Positions 7,673 to 13,576 of a stretch of 15,358 nt of DNA are shown in pieces; the stretch's first letter is position 1; each line of letters starts with the position of its first letter. This stretch comes from an uncultured Ruminococcus sp. (GTDB taxonomy: Bacteria; Bacillota; Clostridia; Oscillospirales; Acutalibacteraceae), in contig CACYDB010000001.1 in NCBI GenBank assembly GCA_902773035.1, positions 1-15,358 of the forward strand, given 5' to 3'. A model generated the notes under the pieces. The model had not been told where the DNA came from and ran no database searches. It worked only from the letters and a program-made list of their open reading frames with translations. The translations under genes were made by a program, and so were the position numbers.

Positions 7673-7897
7673 TTATTGCGCGTTTCTCACGCTCGTATGA
7701 TGGTAGTCCCTCTCTCTGAACAACAGCGAGATACACCAGATTGACGCGATCGCCACAAGTATATAAACAATACGGCTGACGATTCCCGTCTGACCGCCGC
7801 AGATATACGCTACCAAATCGAACTGAAAAATTCCGACAAGTCCCCAGTTAAGACCGCCGATAATCGAAAGCGCTAAAGCTATTCTGTCAAGTATCAA
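7673..7897 (-). CDS. Small DUF378-family membrane protein
   Basis: A 74-residue protein with two membrane segments (about 4-22 and 42-61) joined by a short loop. The sequence IALALSIIGGLNWGLVGIFQFDLVA is the hallmark of DUF378, a family of unknown function widespread in bacteria. The tail (residues 62-74) is charged and likely cytoplasmic. The start is a TTG codon (7897-7895), supported by a perfect AGGAGG 7 bases upstream on the minus strand; no ATG fits. That AGGAGG lies in the 3' arm of a strong inverted repeat (7903-7945), which may hide it or end transcription before it. It is last in a minus-strand set after the lgt-like and zinc-ribbon genes. Confidence 0.85.
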   Translation of the reverse strand: MILDRIALALSIIGGLNWGLVGIFQFDLVAYICGGQTGIVSRIVYILVAIASIWCISLLFRERDYHHTSVRNAQ

Positions 7898-7902
7898 AAT
7901 AA

Positions 7903-7945
7903 AACCTCCTTTTCAGCCGTAATTAGTATGACCGAAAAGGAGGTT
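7903..7945 (-). promoter_or_regulatory. Strong hairpin overlapping the DUF378 ribosome binding site
   Basis: Perfect 12-base inverted repeat AACCTCCTTTTC (7903-7914) / GAAAAGGAGGTT (7934-7945). On the minus-strand RNA it extends through G·U, G-C, U·G and C-G pairs to a 16-bp stem with an 11-base loop. The downstream arm holds AGGAGG, the Shine-Dalgarno of the DUF378 gene, and is followed by TTTTATTTTG, which resembles a terminator U-tract. It starts 14 bases after the stop of the zinc-ribbon gene. It may be an intrinsic terminator of that gene, a translational lock on the next, or both. Confidence 0.75.
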
Positions 7946-7959
7946 GTTTATTCATTTTT

Positions 7960-8346
7960 TTAAAATTTTAAAAAGAAAATCAAGTCTAAAATAACGAGCG
8001 CGACGCCTGTTACAAGCAGTACAGCGCCTATTATCCTCGTCACCTTGACAGCCTTTTTGAGCTTCATCGAGCTTATCATATTCTCAACGGGGAATGGAAA
8101 AATAACAATCATCAGCCCGAGTATCAGCACCGCTAAGCTCATCATCGTAAAGCCTATCGGCGCGACGACCGAGAACATAAAAAGTCCTATCGGGATCCCC
8201 ATAACGCATACGGCGTTTACAACTCCGAAGAGCTTGGAATATTTAGCCTGATAATCGTAGAAGTCAAGCGTCTTTCTCTGACACTCGTCACAGCAGTATT
8301 GCTCAAAATATGTAATTTCCTTACCGCAGTAGTCGCATTTTTTCAT
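7960..8346 (-). CDS. Zinc-ribbon membrane protein of unknown function
   Basis: A 128-residue protein I do not recognise as a named family. It begins with a four-cysteine zinc-ribbon-like motif, Cys4-x2-Cys7 and Cys19-x2-Cys22 (CDYCGKEI...CCDEC), of the kind found on many small Clostridia membrane proteins. A charged, tyrosine-rich stretch (about 23-37) follows, then two adjacent hydrophobic segments (about 39-60 and 62-84), a basic linker (about 90-102), and a third segment (about 103-126). The N-terminal ribbon is probably cytoplasmic. The ATG has GAGGTGAT about 5 bases upstream. It begins 21 bases after the lgt-like gene ends, so the two are probably co-transcribed. No function can be assigned. 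Confidence 0.85.
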   Translation of the reverse strand: MKKCDYCGKEITYFEQYCCDECQRKTLDFYDYQAKYSKLFGVVNAVCVMGIPIGLFMFSVVAPIGFTMMSLAVLILGLMIVIFPFPVENMISSMKLKKAVKVTRIIGAVLLVTGVALVILDLIFFLKF

Positions 8347-8367
8347 ATAATCACCTCGTCTATTCTA

Positions 8368-9159
8368 TCATTGTACGCGCTTATATTTATTCCTTATAAG
8401 AATTATAACGGCGATTATTATAATAACAATACTTATCCACTGGCTTGTTGAGAGCGAAAAATAGATTCCGCGGTAGCTGTCACCCCTGAGAAATTCGTCA
8501 AAAAACCTCACCGCGCCGTACATTATGAGGTACAGGAGCATAAGCCTGCCTCTCATAATTCCTTTTCGGAATAATAAATATATAATCAAAAATATAACAA
8601 TATTACACAGGCTCTCCAGAAGCTGAACGGGGAAGCGGTTAACGTGGTTGCAGGCGTCTATAAGCGCGCGCTCGGCGGTAAATCCGAAATCACTCTCAAT
8701 TCCGTAACAGCAGCCGCTCAGGAAACAGCCTATTCTTCCGCAGGCGTGGAAAAGAGGAATACCCGCGGCGAAGCAGTCGCTGAACATACCCAAATTGATT
8801 TTGCGAAGCTTGCAGTAAATCAATCCGAACAGCAGACCCATGATCAGACCGCCGTAAAATACCATTCCTCCCGCGTAGACGCGTATTATCTCAAGCAGGT
8901 ACGAAAAGCTCTTTTTTCTCTCAAAGAAAATAGAAAGCTGTTCTGCGATCTTGTCCGCGTTAGTGAGGGCGAATAAAATATGCGCGCCGATAAAAGCTCC
9001 CAAAAACGCCGTAAGCTCTCCGAAAGCTATATCCTGAATCAGAATACCGTATTTCCTGCCGAGCAGATAAGAAACCAAGGTCATCAGAATAAACCCCGCC
9101 GCGACGCAAAGTCCGTAGGAGCTTATTTCAAGACCGAAAAAATTCACAATAGGAAGCAT
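8368..9159 (-). CDS. lgt: Prolipoprotein diacylglyceryl transferase family protein (Cys-rich Lgt variant)
   Basis: Integral membrane enzyme of the Lgt family, which moves diacylglycerol from phosphatidylglycerol to the lipobox cysteine of prelipoproteins. The 263-residue protein has the usual length and about seven membrane segments, N-terminal LEISSYGLCVAAGF, YGGLIMGLL (102-110), the signature region GRIGCFLSGCCYG (141-153), RFPVQLLES (175-183) and RFFDEFLRGD near the end. Compared with E. coli Lgt, the signature GRIGNFxNxExxG has Cys for Asn and Cys for Glu, His103 is replaced by Tyr102, and RHPSQLYE is RFPVQLLE. This cysteine-bearing form is common in Clostridia, but activity should not be assumed. 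ATG has AAAGGAAA about 6 bases upstream. It heads a minus-strand set with the zinc-ribbon gene. A possible client, a lipobox-bearing binding protein, is encoded at 11070. Confidence 0.83.
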   Translation of the reverse strand: MLPIVNFFGLEISSYGLCVAAGFILMTLVSYLLGRKYGILIQDIAFGELTAFLGAFIGAHILFALTNADKIAEQLSIFFERKKSFSYLLEIIRVYAGGMVFYGGLIMGLLFGLIYCKLRKINLGMFSDCFAAGIPLFHACGRIGCFLSGCCYGIESDFGFTAERALIDACNHVNRFPVQLLESLCNIVIFLIIYLLFRKGIMRGRLMLLYLIMYGAVRFFDEFLRGDSYRGIYFSLSTSQWISIVIIIIAVIILIRNKYKRVQ

Positions 9160-9190
9160 CTTATTTTCCTTTCGACTTTTAATCCCTATT

Positions 9191-9219
9191 ATAATATCAA
9201 ATTATTCCTTATACCGCAA
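9191..9219 (-). promoter_or_regulatory. Possible promoter of the lgt-like gene
   Basis: On the minus strand, TTGCGG (9219-9214), a 17-base spacer and TATTAT (9196-9191), about 30 bases before the start codon. An overlapping TATAAT (9193-9188) could serve instead with a 20-base spacer. The -35 match is only three of six. Confidence 0.35.
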
Positions 9220-9226
9220 CTTTTTG

Positions 9227-9255
9227 TTGAAAAAAAGAGCTCTATATGATAAGAT
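9227..9255 (+). promoter_or_regulatory. Candidate promoter of the LRR-dockerin gene
   Basis: TTGAAA (9227-9232), a 17-base spacer and TAAGAT (9250-9255), some 22 bases before the ATG at 9278. A second -10-like TATGAT sits at 9245-9250. The ribosome site AAGGTGAT is at 9265-9272. Confidence 0.5.
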
Positions 9256-9277
9256 GATTTCAAGAAGGTGATACTCT

Positions 9278-10981
9278 ATGAAACGTATAATATCAACTCT
9301 GACGGCGGTGTTAATGCTGTTCTGCTTATCCGTTACAGCCAACGCCGTAATTTATCCCGACGAATATCCCGACTTTGCGTTTGAGTCGGATCTGAACGAT
9401 ACCTACTCGGTCGCCGACTATTCGGGTACAGGCGAGGAGGTCCATATCCCCGAGTACGTCTACAGTCGTCTTGTCAAGCGAATCGACACCAAGGCGTTCT
9501 ACAACAAAGCCGCGGTCGTCAGGCTCTATATGCACGACAATATTACGAACGTTCGCGACTGGGGAGTGCGCGGCTGCGCGAATCTTGAATACATTTATTA
9601 TTCAAAGAATCTTCTGAATATTTCCGAGCACGCTTTTTCCTATAATCAGAAGCTTTATGACGCTCTGCTTAAAAACACTTCCGTTCAGGATATTATAACC
9701 TCCGCCTATACCAACGACAAGGCGCTTAAACGCATAGCCCTTCCTTCTAGTCTGACGAGTATCGGCAATTCCGTATTCTCGGGAACCGCGGCGAGATGTA
9801 TTGTGATTCCGTCAGGAGTTACGTCGATCGGCAAGAGCTGCTTTGCCAACAACGCGTCTCTGAAAAAGGTATATATCCCTGAATCCGTCACATCAATCGG
9901 CGCTACGATATTCAATAAATCGCCGAACGTCACCGTTTATACAACTCAGGGAAGTACGGCGGCTCAGTATTGCGCGACGAACTCAATAAACTGCGAGATC
10001 ATTGGCGCTATGCCCTTGGAAATTGACGGCGACGTAAACTTTGACGGCAGGCTTGACGAGAACGACGTCTATACAATGCGCTCGGAGCTCAACAACGAGG
10101 ACGTTGACTTCAATTCTCAGAACTGCGATATGAACAGCGACTGCCGCTTCGACGTAAACGACGTTACCGCGCTCCAGAACAAGCTTACTCAGACCTACAC
10201 GGTCATCTATAACTACAAATCATATTCCTCAGCCGAGGCATATGAGAATGTCAGCCGAACGGTCAGCGCGACCACATATAAATCTGACGCCCGTGAAATC
10301 GCAAATGAAAACTATCCCTCGATAAAGAGTCCCTACGTTACCTACGCGATCGAGAGCGTTTCCAAGAACGGCAATACAATCAGCGTCAATATCAGCGACT
10401 CTCCGAAATATTACACCGTCAGCTTCAACGGAAAGGAGTCGCATTACCGCTACAACGAGCCCGCTACTCTGACTGCCGACGAGGAAAGCTACTTCATCAC
10501 GGGAGGCAGACCTGTAGCCAGAGGAACCTCCTACACATTCTTCGTAACAGGAAACGCCGATTATACGACGGATACATCTGTCTCGGGCGACAGGGAGGAC
10601 ATAGTCTCCATCGACTTCAACAGCTATATAATCACCGACGAGAGAATCACGATCGACCTTCTCGCGACAGCTGACGTAAGCTCCTTCAAGCGTATGGGAG
10701 TTGCGTTTGCCCTGACCTCAAAGGACAGGGAATCGCTTGCCGAGGCAATAGGACAGGTGACAGGCGGCACTGACGTATATAACGAAATCGCCGTGCATAA
10801 CTCAGGCGTTACAACGGCGAATATCTCAGGTCAGTACCAGTTTATCTACGAGCCGTTCCTCAAGCTTGCGGATATCGGAACAAAGGAGAGGATCTGTTTC
10901 TACACCTTTGCCGAGACTGCCGAGGGTGAAATCATCGTCAGCGACGTCGCTGATGTGAAAATTAGTTCCGTTCTTGCCTGA
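9278..10981 (+). CDS. Secreted BspA-type leucine-rich-repeat protein with an internal type I dockerin
   Basis: A 567-residue exported protein. A Sec signal peptide (residues 1-23, basic start, hydrophobic core, cleavage probably after ANA) leads to BspA/TpLRR (LRR_5) repeats up to about 235. These are clearest at 150-215, with repeated cores such as LPSSLTSIGNSVF, IPSGVTSIGKSCF and IPESVTSIGATIF. Residues 252-303 form a dockerin: two EF-hand-like calcium loops starting at Asp252 (DVNFDGRLDENDV) and Asp284 (DMNSDCRFDVNDV), each with Asp/Asn at loop positions 1, 3, 5, 9 and 12. The C-terminal 260 residues are probably beta-rich and I recognise no domain. Dockerins bind cohesins on scaffoldins or the cell wall, so the protein is likely attached to a surface complex and may bind other proteins through the LRRs. 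A dockerin in mid-chain is unusual; most are terminal. It is a single gene with its own promoter. Confidence 0.85.
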   Translation: MKRIISTLTAVLMLFCLSVTANAVIYPDEYPDFAFESDLNDTYSVADYSGTGEEVHIPEYVYSRLVKRIDTKAFYNKAAVVRLYMHDNITNVRDWGVRGCANLEYIYYSKNLLNISEHAFSYNQKLYDALLKNTSVQDIITSAYTNDKALKRIALPSSLTSIGNSVFSGTAARCIVIPSGVTSIGKSCFANNASLKKVYIPESVTSIGATIFNKSPNVTVYTTQGSTAAQYCATNSINCEIIGAMPLEIDGDVNFDGRLDENDVYTMRSELNNEDVDFNSQNCDMNSDCRFDVNDVTALQNKLTQTYTVIYNYKSYSSAEAYENVSRTVSATTYKSDAREIANENYPSIKSPYVTYAIESVSKNGNTISVNISDSPKYYTVSFNGKESHYRYNEPATLTADEESYFITGGRPVARGTSYTFFVTGNADYTTDTSVSGDREDIVSIDFNSYIITDERITIDLLATADVSSFKRMGVAFALTSKDRESLAEAIGQVTGGTDVYNEIAVHNSGVTTANISGQYQFIYEPFLKLADIGTKERICFYTFAETAEGEIIVSDVADVKISSVLA

Positions 10982-11007
10982 TGATGCCTAAAAGACATAG
11001 TTGTTAC

Positions 11008-11036
11008 TTGACTTTACTGTGGTAATATGCTAATAT
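11008..11036 (+). promoter_or_regulatory. Promoter of the amino acid ABC importer operon
   Basis: TTGACT (11008-11013), a 17-base spacer and TAATAT (11031-11036), about 34 bases before the ATG at 11070. It lies in the short gap after the LRR-dockerin gene, where I see no clear terminator, so read-through from that gene is possible. Confidence 0.6.
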
Positions 11037-11069
11037 AGCCTTGTTGTAAATTTTTATGAGGTGAATTTT

Positions 11070-11867
11070 ATGAAAAAAACATTAGCACTTATTTTAGCGG
11101 TAGTTATGATCATAACGGCTGTACCGTTCGTATTCTCAGGCTGCGGTTCCTCAAAGAGCTTCACAGTAGGCTTTGACGCTGAGTTCCCGCCCTATGGTTA
11201 CAAGGACGAGAAAACAGGCGAGTACAAGGGCTTTGACCTTGACCTCGCGGCTGAGGTCTGCAAGCGCAACGGCTGGGAGCTCAAGAAACAGCCTATCGAC
11301 TGGGACAGTAAGGATATGGAGCTTAACTCAGGCACAATCGACTGTATCTGGAACGGCTTCACAATCAACGGCCGTGAGGATGATTACACATGGTCTGTTC
11401 CTTACATCGACAACTCTCAGGTTGTAGTTGTAGGCAAGGATTCAAAAATCAATTCTCTCTCCGACCTTAAGGGCAAGACAGTAGCGGTTCAGAGCGATTC
11501 CTCCGCTCTCGCGGCTCTCACAGGCGACGACGCTACAGACGAGAACAAGAAGCTTGCCGCTTCCTTCAAGGACTTACAGCAGATCCCCAACTACGAGACA
11601 GCTCTCCTGAACCTCGAGTCAGGCGCGGTTGACGCCGTATGTATGGATATCGGCGTAGCTAACTACAAGGTTGAGGCTTCCAAGGGTAAGTTCAGACTTC
11701 TTCCCGACCAGATTTCCTCCGAGCAGTACGGCGTAGGCTTCAAGAAGGGCAACACCGAGCTCAAGGATCAGGTTGAAAAGACTCTCCTCGAAATGTCCAA
11801 GGACGGCACAGTAGAGAAGATTGCCAAGGAGTATAAGCTTTCCGACGCTCTTTGTCTCGAGAAATAA
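11070..11867 (+). CDS. Polar amino acid ABC transporter substrate-binding lipoprotein (SBP family 3)
   Basis: Extracytoplasmic lipoprotein that captures an amino acid and hands it to the membrane permease. The 265-residue chain starts with a lipoprotein signal: MKK, a hydrophobic core and lipobox FSGC, with Cys25 as the lipidated residue. The mature part is a bacterial SBP_3 domain: FTVGFDAEFPPYGYKDEKTGEYKGFDLDLAAEVCKRNGW, WDSKDMELNSGTIDCIWNGFTI, SDLKGKTVAVQSDSSA, LESGAVDAVCMDIGVANY, and a final EYKLSD. The Asp/Glu and Arg (NGREDDY) around the first lobe fit polar amino acid ligands, but the exact substrate cannot be told. I chose ATG 11070 because GAGGTGA at 11058-11064 precedes it; the in-frame GTG at 11061 lies inside that ribosome site. 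The permease and ATPase follow, separated by a terminator-like hairpin that probably keeps this gene expressed above the others. Confidence 0.94.
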   Translation: MKKTLALILAVVMIITAVPFVFSGCGSSKSFTVGFDAEFPPYGYKDEKTGEYKGFDLDLAAEVCKRNGWELKKQPIDWDSKDMELNSGTIDCIWNGFTINGREDDYTWSVPYIDNSQVVVVGKDSKINSLSDLKGKTVAVQSDSSALAALTGDDATDENKKLAASFKDLQQIPNYETALLNLESGAVDAVCMDIGVANYKVEASKGKFRLLPDQISSEQYGVGFKKGNTELKDQVEKTLLEMSKDGTVEKIAKEYKLSDALCLEK

Positions 11868-11880
11868 TTAACTGACGATT

Positions 11881-11908
11881 AATGCCGTCTCATTGAGGCG
11901 GCATTTTT
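11881..11908 (+). terminator. Intercistronic terminator-like hairpin after the binding-protein gene
   Basis: Stem AATGCCGTCTC (11881-11891) / GAGGCGGCATT (11895-11905) with one wobble pair and a 3-base loop, running into five T (11904-11908). It sits between the binding-protein and permease genes, with only 25 bases to the permease start and no visible second promoter, so partial termination is likely. Confidence 0.85.
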
Positions 11909-11933
11909 GCCATTATATGAATTTGGTGATATT

Positions 11934-12710
11934 ATGAAAAATATTAAAAAACCAAGCAAAAACAAGGGCATTATCGCGATTGCAGTTATGGCGACTCTGC
12001 TTGTGCCGTCGTTAATGACAGCCTGCGGAGTATCCGCGGAAGCGTCCGACGGCTTCGGATGGTTCTTCAACGTAATCGTTCAGCTCTCAGACGGAATGCT
12101 CGCCTCTCTTGAGCTTTTCGCGCTGACTCTGCTTTTCTCAATGCCTCTTGGACTTCTGATATGCTTCGCGCGCCGCTCACGCTTCAAAATAGTTGAGCTA
12201 ATCGCGAAGTTCTACATATCAATTATGCGCGGCACTCCGCTTATGCTCCAGCTGCTCGTTGTATATTTCGGACCTTACTTCGTATTTAAGGTTCCGCTGA
12301 GCACCGAGTACCGCTTCTACGCGGCGATCATCGGCTTCTCGCTCAACTACGCCGCCTACTTCGCCGAGATTTACCGCGCGGGTATCGAGGCAGTGCCGGG
12401 CGGTCAGTACGAGGCGGCTAAGGTTCTCGGCTATACGCGCCGCCAGACCTTTATGAAGATAGTATTTCCGCAGATGGTGCGTCATATCCTGCCGCCCGTC
12501 ACCAACGAGGTCATCACGCTTGTCAAGGATACCTCGCTCGCGTTCGCTATCGCCTTTGTAGAGATGTTCACGCTCGCCAAGCAGATCTCAGCTTCCGAGA
12601 GCAATATTATGCCGCTGTTTGTAGCAGGCTTGTTCTACTATATTTTCAATCTCGTCGTGTCATTTGTAATGGGACAGATCGAGAAGAAAATGAACTACTA
12701 TTCAGCGTAA
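11934..12710 (+). CDS. Polar amino acid ABC transporter permease (HisM/GlnP family) with lipobox-like N-terminus
   Basis: Membrane subunit of the importer, expected to act as a homodimer. The 258-residue protein has the family core from about residue 45: SLELFALTLLFSMPLGLLICFARRS, IMRGTPLMLQLLVVYFGPYF, GFSLNYAAYFAEIYRAGIEAVP, and the EAA loop that contacts the ATPase (EAAKVLGY at 160-167, then IVFPQ). It ends with about two more membrane segments. The start ATG 11934 has GGTGAT about 4 bases upstream; an in-frame TTG at 11907 lies in the preceding hairpin's T-run and is rejected. The first 36 residues are odd: a Lys-rich start, a hydrophobic stretch and LMTACG around Cys31, which looks like a lipoprotein signal with a lipobox. 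The family core usually needs no such extension. The ATPase gene follows after 12 bases. Confidence 0.93.
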   Translation: MKNIKKPSKNKGIIAIAVMATLLVPSLMTACGVSAEASDGFGWFFNVIVQLSDGMLASLELFALTLLFSMPLGLLICFARRSRFKIVELIAKFYISIMRGTPLMLQLLVVYFGPYFVFKVPLSTEYRFYAAIIGFSLNYAAYFAEIYRAGIEAVPGGQYEAAKVLGYTRRQTFMKIVFPQMVRHILPPVTNEVITLVKDTSLAFAIAFVEMFTLAKQISASESNIMPLFVAGLFYYIFNLVVSFVMGQIEKKMNYYSA

Positions 12711-12722
12711 GGAGGCGGAGTT

Positions 12723-13481
12723 GTGAAATTACTTGAGATAAATAATATCAAAAAAACCTTCGACGACCTCGAGGTGCTTAAGGATATATCGATCTCCGTC
12801 GAGGAGGGAGAGGTAGTATCGATCCTCGGACCCTCAGGCAGCGGAAAATCAACTCTCCTGCGCTGCGCGACAATGCTCGAGACAATGGACTCAGGCACAA
12901 TGAAGTACGGCGGCGAGTACGTCGTTAAGGATGTAGACGGAAAATCCGTCTACGCGTCAAAGCGCGAAATGAAGCATTTTCTGCATTACTTCGGACTTGT
13001 GTTCCAGAACTTCAATCTCTTTCCGCATTATACAGTTCTGAAAAACGTTATCGACGCTCCTATCCATACCCAGAAGCGCGACAAAGCCGAGGTTATCGAA
13101 AGAGCTACGCATATGCTTGAGAGAATGGGACTCGGCGACAAGCTCGACTATTATCCCTGTCAGCTTTCAGGAGGTCAGCAGCAGCGAGTAGCCATAACCA
13201 GAGCTCTCGCTATGAAGCCGAAGATTCTTTTCTTTGACGAGCCTACCTCGGCGCTTGACCCTGAGCTTACGGGCGAGATCCTGAAGGTTCTGCGCGCTCT
13301 CGCAAAGCGTAAGATGACAATGGTGATCGTAACTCATGAGATAGAGTTCGCGAGAGGCGTTTCCGACCGCGTGATTTTTATGGACGACGGCTATATCATC
13401 GAGCAGGGCAAGCCCGAGGATGTAATCGACAATCCCGAAAATGAGCGCGTCAGAGCGTTTCTTAACAAGCTTTCAAGTTAA
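12723..13481 (+). CDS. Polar amino acid ABC transporter ATP-binding protein (GlnQ/HisP family)
   Basis: Cytoplasmic ATPase that drives the importer encoded by the two genes before it. The 252-residue protein carries Walker A GPSGSGKST (36-44), the Q-loop in VFQNFNLFPHYTVLKNV, ABC signature LSGGQQQ (148-154), Walker B ILFFDEP with Asp172 and catalytic Glu173, D-loop SALDPE and H-loop His205 in VTHE. An insertion of roughly 15 residues before the Q-loop (about residues 65-92, with DVDGKSVYASKREMKHF) is longer than in enteric GlnQ. The start is GTG at 12723, supported by AAGGAGG 7 bases upstream (12709-12715), a very strong site that overlaps the permease stop. A terminator follows, so it ends the operon. 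Confidence 0.95.
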   Translation: MKLLEINNIKKTFDDLEVLKDISISVEEGEVVSILGPSGSGKSTLLRCATMLETMDSGTMKYGGEYVVKDVDGKSVYASKREMKHFLHYFGLVFQNFNLFPHYTVLKNVIDAPIHTQKRDKAEVIERATHMLERMGLGDKLDYYPCQLSGGQQQRVAITRALAMKPKILFFDEPTSALDPELTGEILKVLRALAKRKMTMVIVTHEIEFARGVSDRVIFMDDGYIIEQGKPEDVIDNPENERVRAFLNKLSS

Positions 13482-13489
13482 TCGTTTAT

Positions 13490-13518
13490 CGCCCTCTGAA
13501 TTTCAGAGGGCGGTTTTG
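13490..13518 (+). terminator. Terminator of the ABC importer operon
   Basis: Perfect stem CGCCCTCTG (13490-13498) / CAGAGGGCG (13504-13512) with a 5-base loop, then GTTTTG. It directly abuts the next promoter at 13519. Confidence 0.9.
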
Positions 13519-13530
13519 TTGATTAATCAA
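13519..13530. repeat. Perfect palindrome over the -35 box
   Basis: TTGATTAATCAA reads the same on both strands and begins at the -35 hexamer. It is a candidate operator; no regulator gene lies next to it. Confidence 0.55.
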
Positions 13531-13547
13531 AAGTTTTCTGATACAAT
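13519..13547 (+). promoter_or_regulatory. Promoter of the YihY-FliB-like gene pair
   Basis: TTGATT (13519-13524), a 17-base spacer and TACAAT (13542-13547), about 30 bases before the start at 13577. Both boxes are embedded in palindromes (13519-13530 and 13539-13554), which suggests control by a DNA-binding dimer. Confidence 0.65.
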
Positions 13548-13554
13548 GGTATCA
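13539..13554. repeat. Inverted repeat over the -10 box
   Basis: TGATAC-AATG-GTATCA, two perfect 6-base arms around a 4-base centre that contains the end of the -10 hexamer. It is a candidate operator site. Confidence 0.55.
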
Positions 13555-13576
13555 TAACATCAACGGACGTGATTTT

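Noticed and set aside
8644..9249. Plus-strand open frames opposite the lgt-like gene
   Set aside because: The minus-strand frame encodes a recognisable Lgt-family protein with a good ribosome site; the plus-strand frames lack motifs and ribosome sites.
11061..11069. GTG start for the binding-protein gene
   Set aside because: The GTG lies within the GAGGTGA ribosome site that serves the ATG at 11070.
11907..11933. TTG start for the permease gene
   Set aside because: It lies in the T-run of the upstream terminator hairpin and has no ribosome site; ATG 11934 has GGTGAT before it.
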